Source: Clostridia bacterium (GTDB lineage: Bacteria > Bacillota > Clostridia > TANB77 > UBA1234). Taken from it: a stretch of DNA of 39,647 bases. The first letter of the stretch is position 1, and every line of letters begins with the position of its first letter. A program made the position numbers and the translations under genes. Of this stretch, positions 22,171 to 30,187 are shown one piece after another. The DNA lies in assembly GCA_017462965.1 (NCBI GenBank), contig JAFTQC010000044.1, forward strand, positions 1 to 39,647, written 5' to 3'. The notes below the pieces were generated by a model. The model made no database searches. It saw only the letters and a program-made list of their open reading frames with translations, and had not been told where the DNA came from.

Positions 22171-23409
22171 ATGAACAAAAAATTAGAAGAATTAATTGAA
22201 AAAGGCTGTAATATTGTTTTATCAGGTGCAGCCGGAACAGGCAAAAGTTATCAGGTCCACAAAATAATTGAAAAATATGGAAAAGATAAAAAAATTGCTT
22301 TAACATCTACAACAGGAATTGCAGCAACAAATATAAATGGTCAAACATTGCATTCATTCTTAAACTTGGGAATGATTAAATCCGATGATATAAAAAAGGA
22401 AGTTGCAAGAATAAAATTTAATCCTTGGGCGAGATGGGAAGAAGTTGAGAAAACAGATATTCTAATCATTGATGAAATTTCAATGTGTGATGGATTTCTG
22501 TTTGATATAGTTGAGGAGGTACTGCGAGAAGTTCGCAAAAATTCAGAGCCTTTTGGTGGTGTGCAAGTGATTTTAGTAGGGGACTGTTATCAGCTGCCAC
22601 CGGTTGAAAGCAATACAAAAGGCTTTTTCTTTGAAAGTGCTTCATACGCATTCGGCAATTTTAAGCCGGTGCTATTGAAAAAAATATATAGACAAAATGA
22701 CAAAAAATTTATTGACTGCTTGAATAGAATCAGACTTGCAGAACATACTGATGAGGATATTGAATTTTTGCAAAAAAGACAATTTCCGGAATTAAACTAT
22801 GCTTTGCTTGATACAACATGTCTTTATCCAACAAATAGCGAAGCAGATATTTTAAATAATTATAGACTTAACGAATTAGAATATGAAACAGAAATTCAAT
22901 TAAAATCAAAAGATAAAGATTATACAAACCCAAATATAACAGGGTTCAAAAGAGATTTTAACAAATTTATGAGAGCTCCTGAATTGCTAAAATTAAGAAC
23001 CGGAGCAAGAGTAATTTTGTTAAATAATTTGAATGTTAAAAAAGGCTTGTGTAATGGTTCTATTGGAACATTTAAAAGATTAAAAGGCGATTTGCTTATT
23101 TGTGAATTCAATGGAATTGAAGAAATGATACCAAAAGCAAAATTTGAAGTTCACGAAAAATCAAAGTTAATTTTTGAACGTGAGCAATATCCTCTTGCTT
23201 TAGGTTGGGCAGTTTCAATTCATAAATCGCAAGGAATGAGCCTTGATTCTGTTGCAATAGATTTTTCAAGAATATTTGCACCACATCAGGCTTATGTAGC
23301 ACTTTCAAGAGCGAGAAATTATGAAGGATTATATTTGAAAAATTTAACTAAAAAAAGTATTTTTATAGATCCAAAAGTGGTAGATTATATGAAAAGCTTG
23401 GAGGGTTAA
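22171..23409 (+). CDS. Pif1/RecD-like DNA helicase (SF1)
   Basis: This 412-residue SF1B helicase has Walker A GAAGTGKS (residues 19-26), motif Ia around TSTTGIAA (45-52), Walker B IIDEIS (99-104), motif III GDCYQLPPV (about 142-150), and a C-terminal SIHKSQG (about 351-357) and ALSRAR (about 378-383) for motifs V and VI. It would unwind DNA 5'-3' during replication or recombination. It is followed by the primase two genes on. The length is close to Dda/Pif1-type phage helicases. Confidence 0.93.
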   Translation: MNKKLEELIEKGCNIVLSGAAGTGKSYQVHKIIEKYGKDKKIALTSTTGIAATNINGQTLHSFLNLGMIKSDDIKKEVARIKFNPWARWEEVEKTDILIIDEISMCDGFLFDIVEEVLREVRKNSEPFGGVQVILVGDCYQLPPVESNTKGFFFESASYAFGNFKPVLLKKIYRQNDKKFIDCLNRIRLAEHTDEDIEFLQKRQFPELNYALLDTTCLYPTNSEADILNNYRLNELEYETEIQLKSKDKDYTNPNITGFKRDFNKFMRAPELLKLRTGARVILLNNLNVKKGLCNGSIGTFKRLKGDLLICEFNGIEEMIPKAKFEVHEKSKLIFEREQYPLALGWAVSIHKSQGMSLDSVAIDFSRIFAPHQAYVALSRARNYEGLYLKNLTKKSIFIDPKVVDYMKSLEG

Positions 23410-23558
23410 TGTTACAGATTAGAGGGCTTGAAAACTTAAAAACATTTATTACAAGATGTATTGTTTTAGGTCAAAATAATCCTTATGAAAATCCTGAAAT
23501 AATTGCAGAAAGTATTATCAAAGAATGGAAAAAAAGAATTATCCGGAGGGTTAAATGA
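23409..23558 (+). CDS. Small basic protein between helicase and primase genes (49 aa)
   Basis: The ATG at 23409 overlaps the helicase stop and the TGA overlaps the next ATG, so this 49-residue gene is translationally coupled on both sides. GAGGG lies upstream. The product starts MLQIRGLENLKTFITRCIVL and ends in a Lys/Arg-rich helix (IIKEWKKRIIRRVK). A helical accessory factor for the helicase is a guess. Confidence 0.65.
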   Translation: MLQIRGLENLKTFITRCIVLGQNNPYENPEIIAESIIKEWKKRIIRRVK

Positions 23559-23842
23559 AAAAAATATTTGAACAACACTCAAAATATGAACAAGTATTCA
23601 GAAACAGAAAATTTGAAGAATTAGTTGAAGAAATAAAAAATTACAAAAACATTAAAAATAAAACAATAAATATTTGTGAGCATAATTGCAGAAATGGAAA
23701 AACAATTATAATTGTTTTAGATTCAGGACTTATTGAAATACATGAGCTTTTGAGCAAGAATTGTATATACTTATGTGCGAGCATTCGCAAGAAAAAAATA
23801 TTTGAGAAAGTTAAGAAAGAATTGGAATTGTTAAATGACTAG
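23555..23842 (+). CDS. Hypothetical protein (95 aa)
   Basis: This 95-residue protein has a Glu/Lys-rich N-terminal helix (residues 1-35), a central strand (KTIIIVLDSGLIEIHELL), and two Cys pairs spaced apart (CEHNC near 42-46). It starts with ATG 23555 with a GGAGGG site and overlaps the primase gene by 8 bases. No family is recognised; its place in the replication block suggests a replication accessory role. Confidence 0.7.
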   Translation: MKKIFEQHSKYEQVFRNRKFEELVEEIKNYKNIKNKTINICEHNCRNGKTIIIVLDSGLIEIHELLSKNCIYLCASIRKKKIFEKVKKELELLND

Positions 23843-24812
23843 TATTTTATTTGACAAAATTTTTGGTGACTTGATTCCACAGGGAACAAATACAAATCAA
23901 AAAAATATAATGATACCTTGTATTTTTCATGCTGATAAAAATGCGAGCCTTTGTATTTCAACAGATGAAAATAAACCGGTTTATAATTGTTTTGGTTGTA
24001 ATGAAAAAGGCTCTTGGATAGGTTTTTATATGAAAAGAAATAATTTAACTTATCCGGAAGCATTGAAAGCATTGGATATGGATAAACCAATGGAACAAAA
24101 ACCGGTTAAACAAATTATTTCAAAAGAACCACCACCAAGAATTGACACAGATTATTCTGAATATTGCTTTAAGGTTTGGAATGATACAATAATGCATGAT
24201 GAATTCTATGAATTTTATTGCAAAAAATTATATGAATTAAGAGGTTTAACTTTGCCTACTGCAGTTGTTTGTATGATAGGTTATGATCCTCAAAAAGGAT
24301 GGATTTTTCCTTGTGTGAGATATAGCGATAATAAAATTGTAGGCTATGAAATAAGACAGAAGTATTTTCAAACATTTAAATTCAAAAATGGAAAAGAAAC
24401 AAAATGCTACAAAGCAGATAATACTCCCTCTTGCATTTGTTCAATTTATCAAGCATGGGATAACAAAAAAGCAATATTCTGTGAGGGTTTTGTAGATGCT
24501 TATTTTATGTATCAATACCAATACGAAAAAACAATGAAATTCAAAGGGGAATTTGAAAAAGTTGATTGTAGCATTTTAACTTCATCTTGTGGAGTTAAAC
24601 ACATTCCTGAATTAGTGAAAGAAGCTAAACTTTGGAACGATTTTGAAGAGATTATTTTTTGTTTAGATAATGATGAAGCCGGAAGAGCAGCAAAAGAAAA
24701 GCTGCTTGAACTTCCACATGAAAACAAATTTAAATTTTTCAATATGCTTGAAGAAGGGGAAGATTTTGAAGAGTTTTATAAAAGAGTTTTAGTTAAGGAA
24801 TTATACAAATGA
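23835..24812 (+). CDS. DNA primase with CHC2 zinc finger and TOPRIM domain
   Basis: This 325-residue protein has an N-terminal CHC2-type zinc site (C29-x2-H32, C52-x2-C55), a DnaG-like catalytic core around residues 130-210, and a TOPRIM domain with the conserved Glu in IFCEGFVDAY (E217) and DND at 278-280 followed by EAGRAAKEKL. It would make RNA primers at the fork. There is no helicase domain on the same chain; helicases are separate neighbours. The start ATG overlaps the upstream gene. Confidence 0.93.
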   Translation: MTSILFDKIFGDLIPQGTNTNQKNIMIPCIFHADKNASLCISTDENKPVYNCFGCNEKGSWIGFYMKRNNLTYPEALKALDMDKPMEQKPVKQIISKEPPPRIDTDYSEYCFKVWNDTIMHDEFYEFYCKKLYELRGLTLPTAVVCMIGYDPQKGWIFPCVRYSDNKIVGYEIRQKYFQTFKFKNGKETKCYKADNTPSCICSIYQAWDNKKAIFCEGFVDAYFMYQYQYEKTMKFKGEFEKVDCSILTSSCGVKHIPELVKEAKLWNDFEEIIFCLDNDEAGRAAKEKLLELPHENKFKFFNMLEEGEDFEEFYKRVLVKELYK

Positions 24813-26281
24813 TTTTAAGAGATTATCAACAAGAAACAGTTGATTTGGTTTTAGGAAATATAGAAAAAGGAATTGAAAAGCAATTAATAAACAGTCCAAC
24901 CGGTTCAGGAAAAACTGTTATTGCAAGTGAAATTGTAAAACAATTGGTAGATCAAGGTAAAAAAATATTTTTTGTTGTAGCAAATGAGCCACTTGTCATG
25001 CAAACTTATAATAAATTTGTAGGCATTGGTTTATTCCCATCAATAATTAAAGCAGGCTTTGAAAAATTTTATAATGAATTTGCAAAAGTTCAAATAATAA
25101 TGATTCAAAGTTATACGGCAAGAGCAGAAAAGCTGCCGGACTTAAATCCTGATGTAATTATTGTTGATGAGGTTGATTTCGGTTTCAATGGTCAAATGTT
25201 CAAAAAAATGGTTAAAAGACATTCAGAAGCTCAAATTGTAGGACTTACAGGAACACCGATTACATTCAAAGGTTATTTGCTGCCTGATTTTGATTTTTAT
25301 CATGAAGTTATAACAGTAAGAGAATTGCAGGAAAAAGGCTTTTTATCAATAGACAAAAACTTTATCCCTGCCACTCCGGATATGTCAAATGTTCGAGTTA
25401 TGACCACCGGAGAGTTTAACGAATCAGAACTTGATGAAACTTGTTCACAAAGTTATTTTATCAATGATATTGTTGAAACTTACAAAAAAGTAAATTGTGG
25501 TTATCGTGGAATTGTTTTTGCAATTTCAATAGGTCATGGGGAAAAGCTGCAAGAAGCATTTTGTAATGCCGGAATTAAAACAGGCTTAATTCATTCAAAA
25601 ATGAAAAAATTTCAGGTTGATTATTGGATGCAGGCACACCGACAAGGAAGAATACAATTATTAGTTAATGTTGGAAAATTAACAAGGGGCTTTGATGATG
25701 TTGAGATTATTGATTGTATCATGGCCAGACCGACAATGAGCCTTGCTTTATATCTTCAAATGGTCGGTCGTGCTGCTAGGTTAGATTCAGAGGGCAAACA
25801 TTTCTTTAGGCATTTTGATTATGCCGGTAATATTGAAAGATTTGGTTTGTGGTCCGAACCAAGATTATATTCGCCTGAAAATGAAGTTAAAAGAGAAATT
25901 GAGTATAGACCTATTGTGTGTCCTTCTTGTTTTTCTGTAATTTATGAAAAAACTAATACATGCCCTGAATGTGATTTTATTTTGAAGCAGCAGCAAGAAA
26001 CAAGGGAAAGAGAAATTCAGGAAAATTTAAGAGCAAAAGAAATTATTGAAATAAAATCAGCAACAGGATCAGCCGGAGCGATTGAAGCATTAACAAACTT
26101 ATTAGGTAGAAATGGAAACACTTTTTATTATACAAAATTATTAAGCATGAAGCCTGAAAGAATACCAACTGACACATTTAATTCAGAAGTTATCAGGTTA
26201 TCAAATTATGCTCGCAGAAAGAAATATAATCCAAATTATGTATATTATAAAATGCGTGAAAAAATGTGCTTGACATCTTAA
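24809..26281 (+). CDS. SF2 helicase with C-terminal zinc ribbon
   Basis: This 490-residue SF2 helicase has Walker A SPTGSGKT (residues 29-36), motif II DEVD (120-123), motif III TGTP (147-150) and motif VI QMVGRAAR (about 332-339). A C-terminal zinc ribbon follows: CPSC (about 371-374) and CPEC (about 387-390). It resembles UvsW/type III restriction-like phage helicases that remodel forks or D-loops. The start overlaps the primase stop by 4 bases (ATGA). The last codons contain the -35 of the next promoter. Confidence 0.9.
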   Translation: MILRDYQQETVDLVLGNIEKGIEKQLINSPTGSGKTVIASEIVKQLVDQGKKIFFVVANEPLVMQTYNKFVGIGLFPSIIKAGFEKFYNEFAKVQIIMIQSYTARAEKLPDLNPDVIIVDEVDFGFNGQMFKKMVKRHSEAQIVGLTGTPITFKGYLLPDFDFYHEVITVRELQEKGFLSIDKNFIPATPDMSNVRVMTTGEFNESELDETCSQSYFINDIVETYKKVNCGYRGIVFAISIGHGEKLQEAFCNAGIKTGLIHSKMKKFQVDYWMQAHRQGRIQLLVNVGKLTRGFDDVEIIDCIMARPTMSLALYLQMVGRAARLDSEGKHFFRHFDYAGNIERFGLWSEPRLYSPENEVKREIEYRPIVCPSCFSVIYEKTNTCPECDFILKQQQETREREIQENLRAKEIIEIKSATGSAGAIEALTNLLGRNGNTFYYTKLLSMKPERIPTDTFNSEVIRLSNYARRKKYNPNYVYYKMREKMCLTS

Positions 26282-26298
26282 TAATAACATGTTAGGAT
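26270..26298 (+). promoter_or_regulatory. Rightward promoter with palindromic operator (recombination genes)
   Basis: TTGACA (26270-26275), 17 nt, TAGGAT (26293-26298), with TAACATGTTA at 26285-26294. The -35 lies inside the last codons of the helicase gene. It is in front of a small RHH-like gene and the ssDNA-binding, Sak4 and nuclease genes. Confidence 0.75.
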
Positions 26299-26326
26299 AA
26301 AGAAAAAGGAAAGTAAGGAGGAAGAA

Positions 26327-26476
26327 ATGTCAAATCCAAATAAATCTGTTTGGTTTAGTAATGGAAATAAAGAGTATGTCCAAGAACAAGCAGATAAGGA
26401 AAACAAATCGTTTAATAAAAAAATCAATGAAATTATTGATGCTGATCGTAGTAAGAAAGAAAAGAAAGAGGTGTAA
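26327..26476 (+). CDS. Ribbon-helix-helix-like small protein (49 aa)
   Basis: ATG 26327 has a very strong AAGGAGG site. The 49-residue product has a short strand (KSVWFS, residues 6-11), a helix (NKEYVQEQADKENK, 14-27), then SFNKKINEIIDADR (29-42): the strand-helix-helix order and 'S-x-x-x-x-I-N-x-I-I' end of Arc/MetJ-type repressors. It is the first gene after a promoter that carries a palindromic operator, as expected of an autoregulator. The C-terminus is a Lys-rich tail. It is the best candidate in the window for binding TAACATGTTA. Confidence 0.6.
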   Translation: MSNPNKSVWFSNGNKEYVQEQADKENKSFNKKINEIIDADRSKKEKKEV

Positions 26477-26478
26477 AC

Positions 26479-27246
26479 ATGGCAGCAACAGCAACACAAA
26501 ATTGGTTAGGATTTTCAGCAAACTTTGAAAATGTAGAGGACAAAACAAGCGAGAGTAATTTTGAGTTACTTCCTGAAGGATTTTACAAAGCTGAAATTAA
26601 GAATGTTATTAAGAGTGTAATTGGCTCTAATGACAAACCTGCATTAACAGTTACTTTGGAACTTGAAGAAGGTAAAAAAGAAATGGTACACAATTTATTC
26701 TTACCTGAAACAGGCGATGAACAAACTGCAATTGATTTTAAATTACAAAATTTAAGAAACTTTTTCACAAGATGTTTGTATTCAAAATTAACAAAAGATG
26801 AATATAATGCACTTGATTCTGCAGAGAAAAACAATGCACTTGCAAAAATGCAAACATCAGCAAAAGGACCGGCTCAATTTATCGGCTCAAAAGTATTAGT
26901 TCACGTTAAACAAGAACCTTTTATTGCTCAAGATAAAGAAACAAAAGCAATTAAATTCACAGACAAACCAACTGCATATTTGGTATCAGCTATGCCTAAA
27001 TCAATTTTAAAAATGATTAACGAAAAAGAAAATCAAGGTGTGGATATGTCAAAAATGCCGGTGATTTTATTCTCAAATAAAGTTGCTGCTCATGGTTTTG
27101 GTTTCTATAATGATTTTGATGCTGATGCAGTTTTAAAAAACTCAAAAGCATACGATTTTGTTCAAGCAAATTTAGTTGATGCCGGTGGAAGTTCTGCAAC
27201 AACTGCAGCAGCTACTGAACCTGTAAAAACAGTTCCAAGTTTTTAA
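26479..27246 (+). CDS. ssDNA-binding-like protein (DUF669-type)
   Basis: This 255-residue protein has an N-terminal OB-like start (FELLPEGFYKAEIKNVIK, about residues 27-44, then TVTLELEEG), a pattern of phage DUF669/ssDNA-binding proteins, and a C-terminal tail rich in Ala, Thr and Ser, of the flexible type that in ssDNA-binding proteins recruits partners. It sits between an RHH-like gene and the Sak4-like ATPase, and Sak4 proteins are normally encoded beside an ssDNA-binding protein. Start ATG 26479 with GAGGTG site. Confidence 0.65.
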   Translation: MAATATQNWLGFSANFENVEDKTSESNFELLPEGFYKAEIKNVIKSVIGSNDKPALTVTLELEEGKKEMVHNLFLPETGDEQTAIDFKLQNLRNFFTRCLYSKLTKDEYNALDSAEKNNALAKMQTSAKGPAQFIGSKVLVHVKQEPFIAQDKETKAIKFTDKPTAYLVSAMPKSILKMINEKENQGVDMSKMPVILFSNKVAAHGFGFYNDFDADAVLKNSKAYDFVQANLVDAGGSSATTAAATEPVKTVPSF

Positions 27247-27303
27247 CCGTCTCTAGGCAAGACAAAGACAAATCGGATAGACGGTTGGCAGCCGGACAGA
27301 CGG
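27245..27303 (+). other. Inverted repeat in the leader of the Sak4-like gene
   Basis: AACCGTCT (27245-27252), overlapping the stop codon of the previous gene, pairs perfectly with AGACGGTT (27279-27286) over a 26-nt loop. A second AGACGG at 27298-27303 could compete for the same strand. The stretch is much richer in GC than its surroundings and has no T-tract, so it is not a simple terminator. Confidence 0.4.
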
Positions 27304-27333
27304 CATATTAATATTTAAGAAAGAGGTAAATAC

Positions 27334-28041
27334 ATGGATTATAATGAATTATTTGGTGCAATTAAACCAAAGAGTAATTATTCGACACCAACTTTTACCA
27401 TAATTTATGGGAATATTGGGTGTGGTAAAACAGTTTTAGCAACAACTTGTTCAGAATTAGGACAAACAGTTTTAATCAATTTTGAAAACAGAATATCACA
27501 CATTGATGAAACAGAAAATTTAAGGATCGTTCCGACATCTGCAGGAGATTTCAGAGAAGATAAAGCATGCACTTATGAACAATTTTTGAATTTTCTTTCT
27601 TATATTGAGCAAGAACAAATAAAATTCAAATATCTTATTATAGATACATTAGATGAAATGTTTGTTAAATTTATGCTTGGTATGTTGAGAAAAGGCGAGA
27701 TAACAGACAAATATTATGGTCGCCCTGAAATATACAATAAAATTTGGGAAATTACAAAAAAGATTAAAGATTTAGGAATTTCCATTATTGCAACTTGCCA
27801 CCAAAAACAAAATGAAGAAATAGATCTTCTTTTAACAGATGCATTAAAATCAAAAATAAATATGACTGTTGATAATGTTTTCTATTTGAAAACTGCTGAT
27901 GATGATAACAGGGTTTTAACTTTGAAACCTACCGGAACTATTGTAGGCAAATTAACAGTTAAAAAAGAACAATATAATGATATTCCTTTAGAGTTAATAA
28001 ACCCTACTTGGAAAGATATTATTGAGGTTATTAATGCTTAA
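27334..28041 (+). CDS. Sak4-like RecA-fold ATPase
   Basis: This 235-residue single-domain RecA-fold ATPase has Walker A GNIGCGKT (residues 26-33) and Walker B YLIIDT (about 100-105), followed by a conserved region with IIATCHQKQ (about 149-158). Such proteins (AAA_24/Sak4) load phage recombinases or promote single-strand annealing together with an ssDNA-binding protein. Start ATG 27334 with AAGAGGT. The stop overlaps the next gene start (VRR-NUC), so ATPase and nuclease are coupled. Confidence 0.82.
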   Translation: MDYNELFGAIKPKSNYSTPTFTIIYGNIGCGKTVLATTCSELGQTVLINFENRISHIDETENLRIVPTSAGDFREDKACTYEQFLNFLSYIEQEQIKFKYLIIDTLDEMFVKFMLGMLRKGEITDKYYGRPEIYNKIWEITKKIKDLGISIIATCHQKQNEEIDLLLTDALKSKINMTVDNVFYLKTADDDNRVLTLKPTGTIVGKLTVKKEQYNDIPLELINPTWKDIIEVINA

Positions 28042-28447
28042 TGTTTTAGAACAAGAAGAGCAAAAGGCTTTAGTTACTCGTTGCCAAATGGAAAGAATAA
28101 CAATTATAAGCATTGAAAACAGCTTACAATTTCCGATTAATGCTGTTTTGGATATTGTTAAACCTTATGTAAATTTGGCAGCAATAGACACGATAAAAAA
28201 CAGGCTGCAGAAACTAATGAGCATGCTAACAAATAAAAGATATTCTCAAGGCATGCTCAAAGGTTGCCCTGATTTATTTCTTCCGGAATTAAAATTGTTT
28301 ATTGAATTGAAGCGAAGAGATGGAGGGGTAGTGAGTGCAGAACAATTAAAAGTTCATAAAATATTAAGAAATTACGGATACAAAGTAGAAGTTTGTCATG
28401 GTGCAAAAGAAGCATGGCAAGCAATAGAAAATGAAAGGAAAAAATAA
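28034..28447 (+). CDS. VRR-NUC nuclease
   Basis: The product is 137 residues from ATG 28034, which overlaps the previous gene by 8 bases; a TTG at 28022 is less likely. The VRR-NUC fold is shown by GCPDLF (D80), ELKRR (E91, K93) and EQLKVH with Q104. These nucleases cut branched DNA or act as recombination nucleases in phages. It lies between the Sak4-like ATPase and an exonuclease, forming a recombination module. Confidence 0.85.
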   Translation: MLNVLEQEEQKALVTRCQMERITIISIENSLQFPINAVLDIVKPYVNLAAIDTIKNRLQKLMSMLTNKRYSQGMLKGCPDLFLPELKLFIELKRRDGGVVSAEQLKVHKILRNYGYKVEVCHGAKEAWQAIENERKK

Positions 28448-28449
28448 AA

Positions 28450-28740
28450 ATGTCTGATGAAAAAAAAGAATATACAATTAAAGGAAAAGTTGAAATAGGA
28501 ACAGATGAATATAGAGATTTAATTGAAAAAAATATAATTCTTGATCATGAAATTTCTGAAGCTCGTTCAGCTCGTTGGAAAGCTGAAAGAGAAAAAGAAG
28601 AATTAGATAAAAAATATAAAGAAAAATGTTCTGAAATAGATTTATTAATTAACTTTTTAGAATTGAATGATTTGTCAATAAAGTTTAAACAATATAAATT
28701 TGATGTTAAATGTCGTCAAAGTGAAGAAGATGAGGTGTAA
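28450..28740 (+). CDS. Coiled-coil protein (96 aa)
   Basis: This 96-residue, strongly charged protein has a long helix (about residues 28-62, DHEISEARSARWKAEREKEE) predicted to form a coiled coil. It lies between two nuclease genes, starts 2 nt after the VRR-NUC stop and ends 1 nt before the exonuclease start. No family is known. It may link the nucleases or be a subunit of one of them. Confidence 0.65.
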   Translation: MSDEKKEYTIKGKVEIGTDEYRDLIEKNIILDHEISEARSARWKAEREKEELDKKYKEKCSEIDLLINFLELNDLSIKFKQYKFDVKCRQSEEDEV

Positions 28741-28741
28741 A

Positions 28742-29353
28742 ATGAATATTTTAGCAATAGATATAGAAACAATGCCAAATCCTGATATGATTTCAAAACT
28801 TTCTGAAGTTGTAGCAGATTCAAGATTAAAAGATGAAGAAAAAATCAAGGCTGATATTGAAAAGAAAAAAGCTGAACAAATAGAGAAGATGGCTTTAAGT
28901 CCTTTATATGGAAAAATTGCTTGTATTGGCTATTATGGTGATGAAATACAAAAAGTTGATATTGAAGATGAAGCAACAATGATTAAAAAGTTTTTAGATA
29001 GAATAAATGAAAATGTTGTTGTAACTTGGAATGGTAAAGGCTTTGATTTTGAATTCATTATCAAAAGAGGTGTTATATTAGGTGTTTGCCCTTTATCGCT
29101 TTTAGAGGTTTATACTAATAAATACAAATCAGAAAATCACATTGATTTAATGGAAAAATGGTGTGGTTATGGTAAATTTGCAAAATTAAATGAAGTTGCA
29201 TCAATTCTTCTTGATGGGGAATGCAAAGATGATCTTGATGTAAAACAAATTCCTGAACTAATGAAAACAACAACAGGAAAAGAAATGATAAGAAGATATT
29301 GTTTGCGAGATTGTGAATTAACTTATAAACTTGCAAGAAAGATGGGTTATTAA
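28742..29353 (+). CDS. 3'-5' exonuclease (DnaQ/PolB exonuclease-like)
   Basis: The product is 203 residues from ATG 28742. It has the three exonuclease motifs: Exo I AIDIET with D7 and E9, Exo II TWNGKGFDFEF with N97 and D102, and Exo III Y186-x3-D190 in RRYCLRDCELT. A helical insertion lies at about residues 25-50. It is similar to the proofreading domain of family B polymerases but stands alone. With no polymerase gene in the window it may proofread for the host enzyme or process recombination ends. Confidence 0.85.
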   Translation: MNILAIDIETMPNPDMISKLSEVVADSRLKDEEKIKADIEKKKAEQIEKMALSPLYGKIACIGYYGDEIQKVDIEDEATMIKKFLDRINENVVVTWNGKGFDFEFIIKRGVILGVCPLSLLEVYTNKYKSENHIDLMEKWCGYGKFAKLNEVASILLDGECKDDLDVKQIPELMKTTTGKEMIRRYCLRDCELTYKLARKMGY

Positions 29354-29354
29354 T

Positions 29355-29606
29355 ATGTATTTAAGTGTAAATATTGATCCTGAAAAAACAAAAGAATTAG
29401 AGTGGTATATCAAATCTATTTTACCTGAAATTATCAATGAGAAATTATTTGAAGATAAAAATAAATTAAATGCCATGATAAGAGAATGTGTAAAAGGTCA
29501 AATTAAAGCAACAATTAACGACCTAATGCAAGGCAAGGATTTCAGAGATTTCTTAAGAGATAAAGTGATGGAACAAATAGGAATGAAAGGAAATGATAAT
29601 GAGTAA
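29355..29606 (+). CDS. Hypothetical helical protein (83 aa)
   Basis: This 83-residue protein starts MYLSVNIDPEKTKELEWYIK. It is mainly helical and acidic-basic mixed, with repeated Lys-Ile segments. The start at ATG 29355 is favoured over an upstream in-frame ATG at 29331 inside the exonuclease gene. It overlaps the next gene by 8 bases. Family unknown. Confidence 0.65.
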   Translation: MYLSVNIDPEKTKELEWYIKSILPEIINEKLFEDKNKLNAMIRECVKGQIKATINDLMQGKDFRDFLRDKVMEQIGMKGNDNE

Positions 29607-29829
29607 TTACGAATCATATGAAGCAGCAAACCTTCAAATGTTTGTTGGCACAAGAACAACAACTGTAGCAGATGCAAAAGCAGGATTATTAATAACTTTA
29701 GATAATTTAAAACCAATATTCAAATCAGAATATGGCAATAATGATGGACAATTAGATATTTATTGCAGCTCCGGAGAGTTTTGGAATGGAAATTATAACA
29801 CTCCTTGCGTTGAAGTTGTTATTGAATAA
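29599..29829 (+). CDS. Hypothetical protein (76 aa)
   Basis: The product is 76 residues from ATG 29599, with AAAGGAAATG upstream. It has a helix with Ala (residues 4-30) and a C-terminal half with QLDIYCSSGEFWNGNYNTP, ending in a strand (CVEVVIE). The two Cys residues and aromatic loop may bind a ligand. Family unknown. Confidence 0.65.
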   Translation: MSNYESYEAANLQMFVGTRTTTVADAKAGLLITLDNLKPIFKSEYGNNDGQLDIYCSSGEFWNGNYNTPCVEVVIE

Positions 29830-29851
29830 AAAATAAAGAAAGCAGGTAACA

Positions 29852-30148
29852 ATGACAGATGTTAAAACTACTAATAGTAATGGACTTTGTTATAAAGAAC
29901 TAGATAATTTAAAAATTGGCGATGTTTTTTCTTATATTTCTGAAAAAGGAGTTTTAAGGCATTATGTTATTTCTTTTTTGCATAAAAGAATGGGGCATTC
30001 AATAGCAACTATTATTTACCCTGATGGTTTTAGCGAAACAATAACTATAGAAAATTTAAAAAATAATAAAGATAAATATGAAGAAAACTTAGAAAATTGG
30101 AGTTTGATTTATTCAAAATATATAAATGAAGCAAAAATGTATGAATAG
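29852..30148 (+). CDS. Hypothetical protein (98 aa)
   Basis: This 98-residue protein has an SH3-like strand pattern (LKIGDVFSYISEKGVLRHYVI, about residues 25-45) and a helical C-terminus. Its TAG stop (30146) is followed after 6 nt by TAA and then, in the same frame, by open coding sequence of the next gene. It may originally have been fused to it. Family unknown. Confidence 0.65.
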   Translation: MTDVKTTNSNGLCYKELDNLKIGDVFSYISEKGVLRHYVISFLHKRMGHSIATIIYPDGFSETITIENLKNNKDKYEENLENWSLIYSKYINEAKMYE

Positions 30149-30187
30149 GAGCAATAACTCGATAAACTTAAAACTGAATTAGACCAA

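Noticed and set aside
30146-30160. Stop codon reassignment (TAG or TAA as sense)
   Set aside because: TAG and TAA both end many other well-supported genes in the window, so the in-frame stops here are better explained by gene decay or separate genes.
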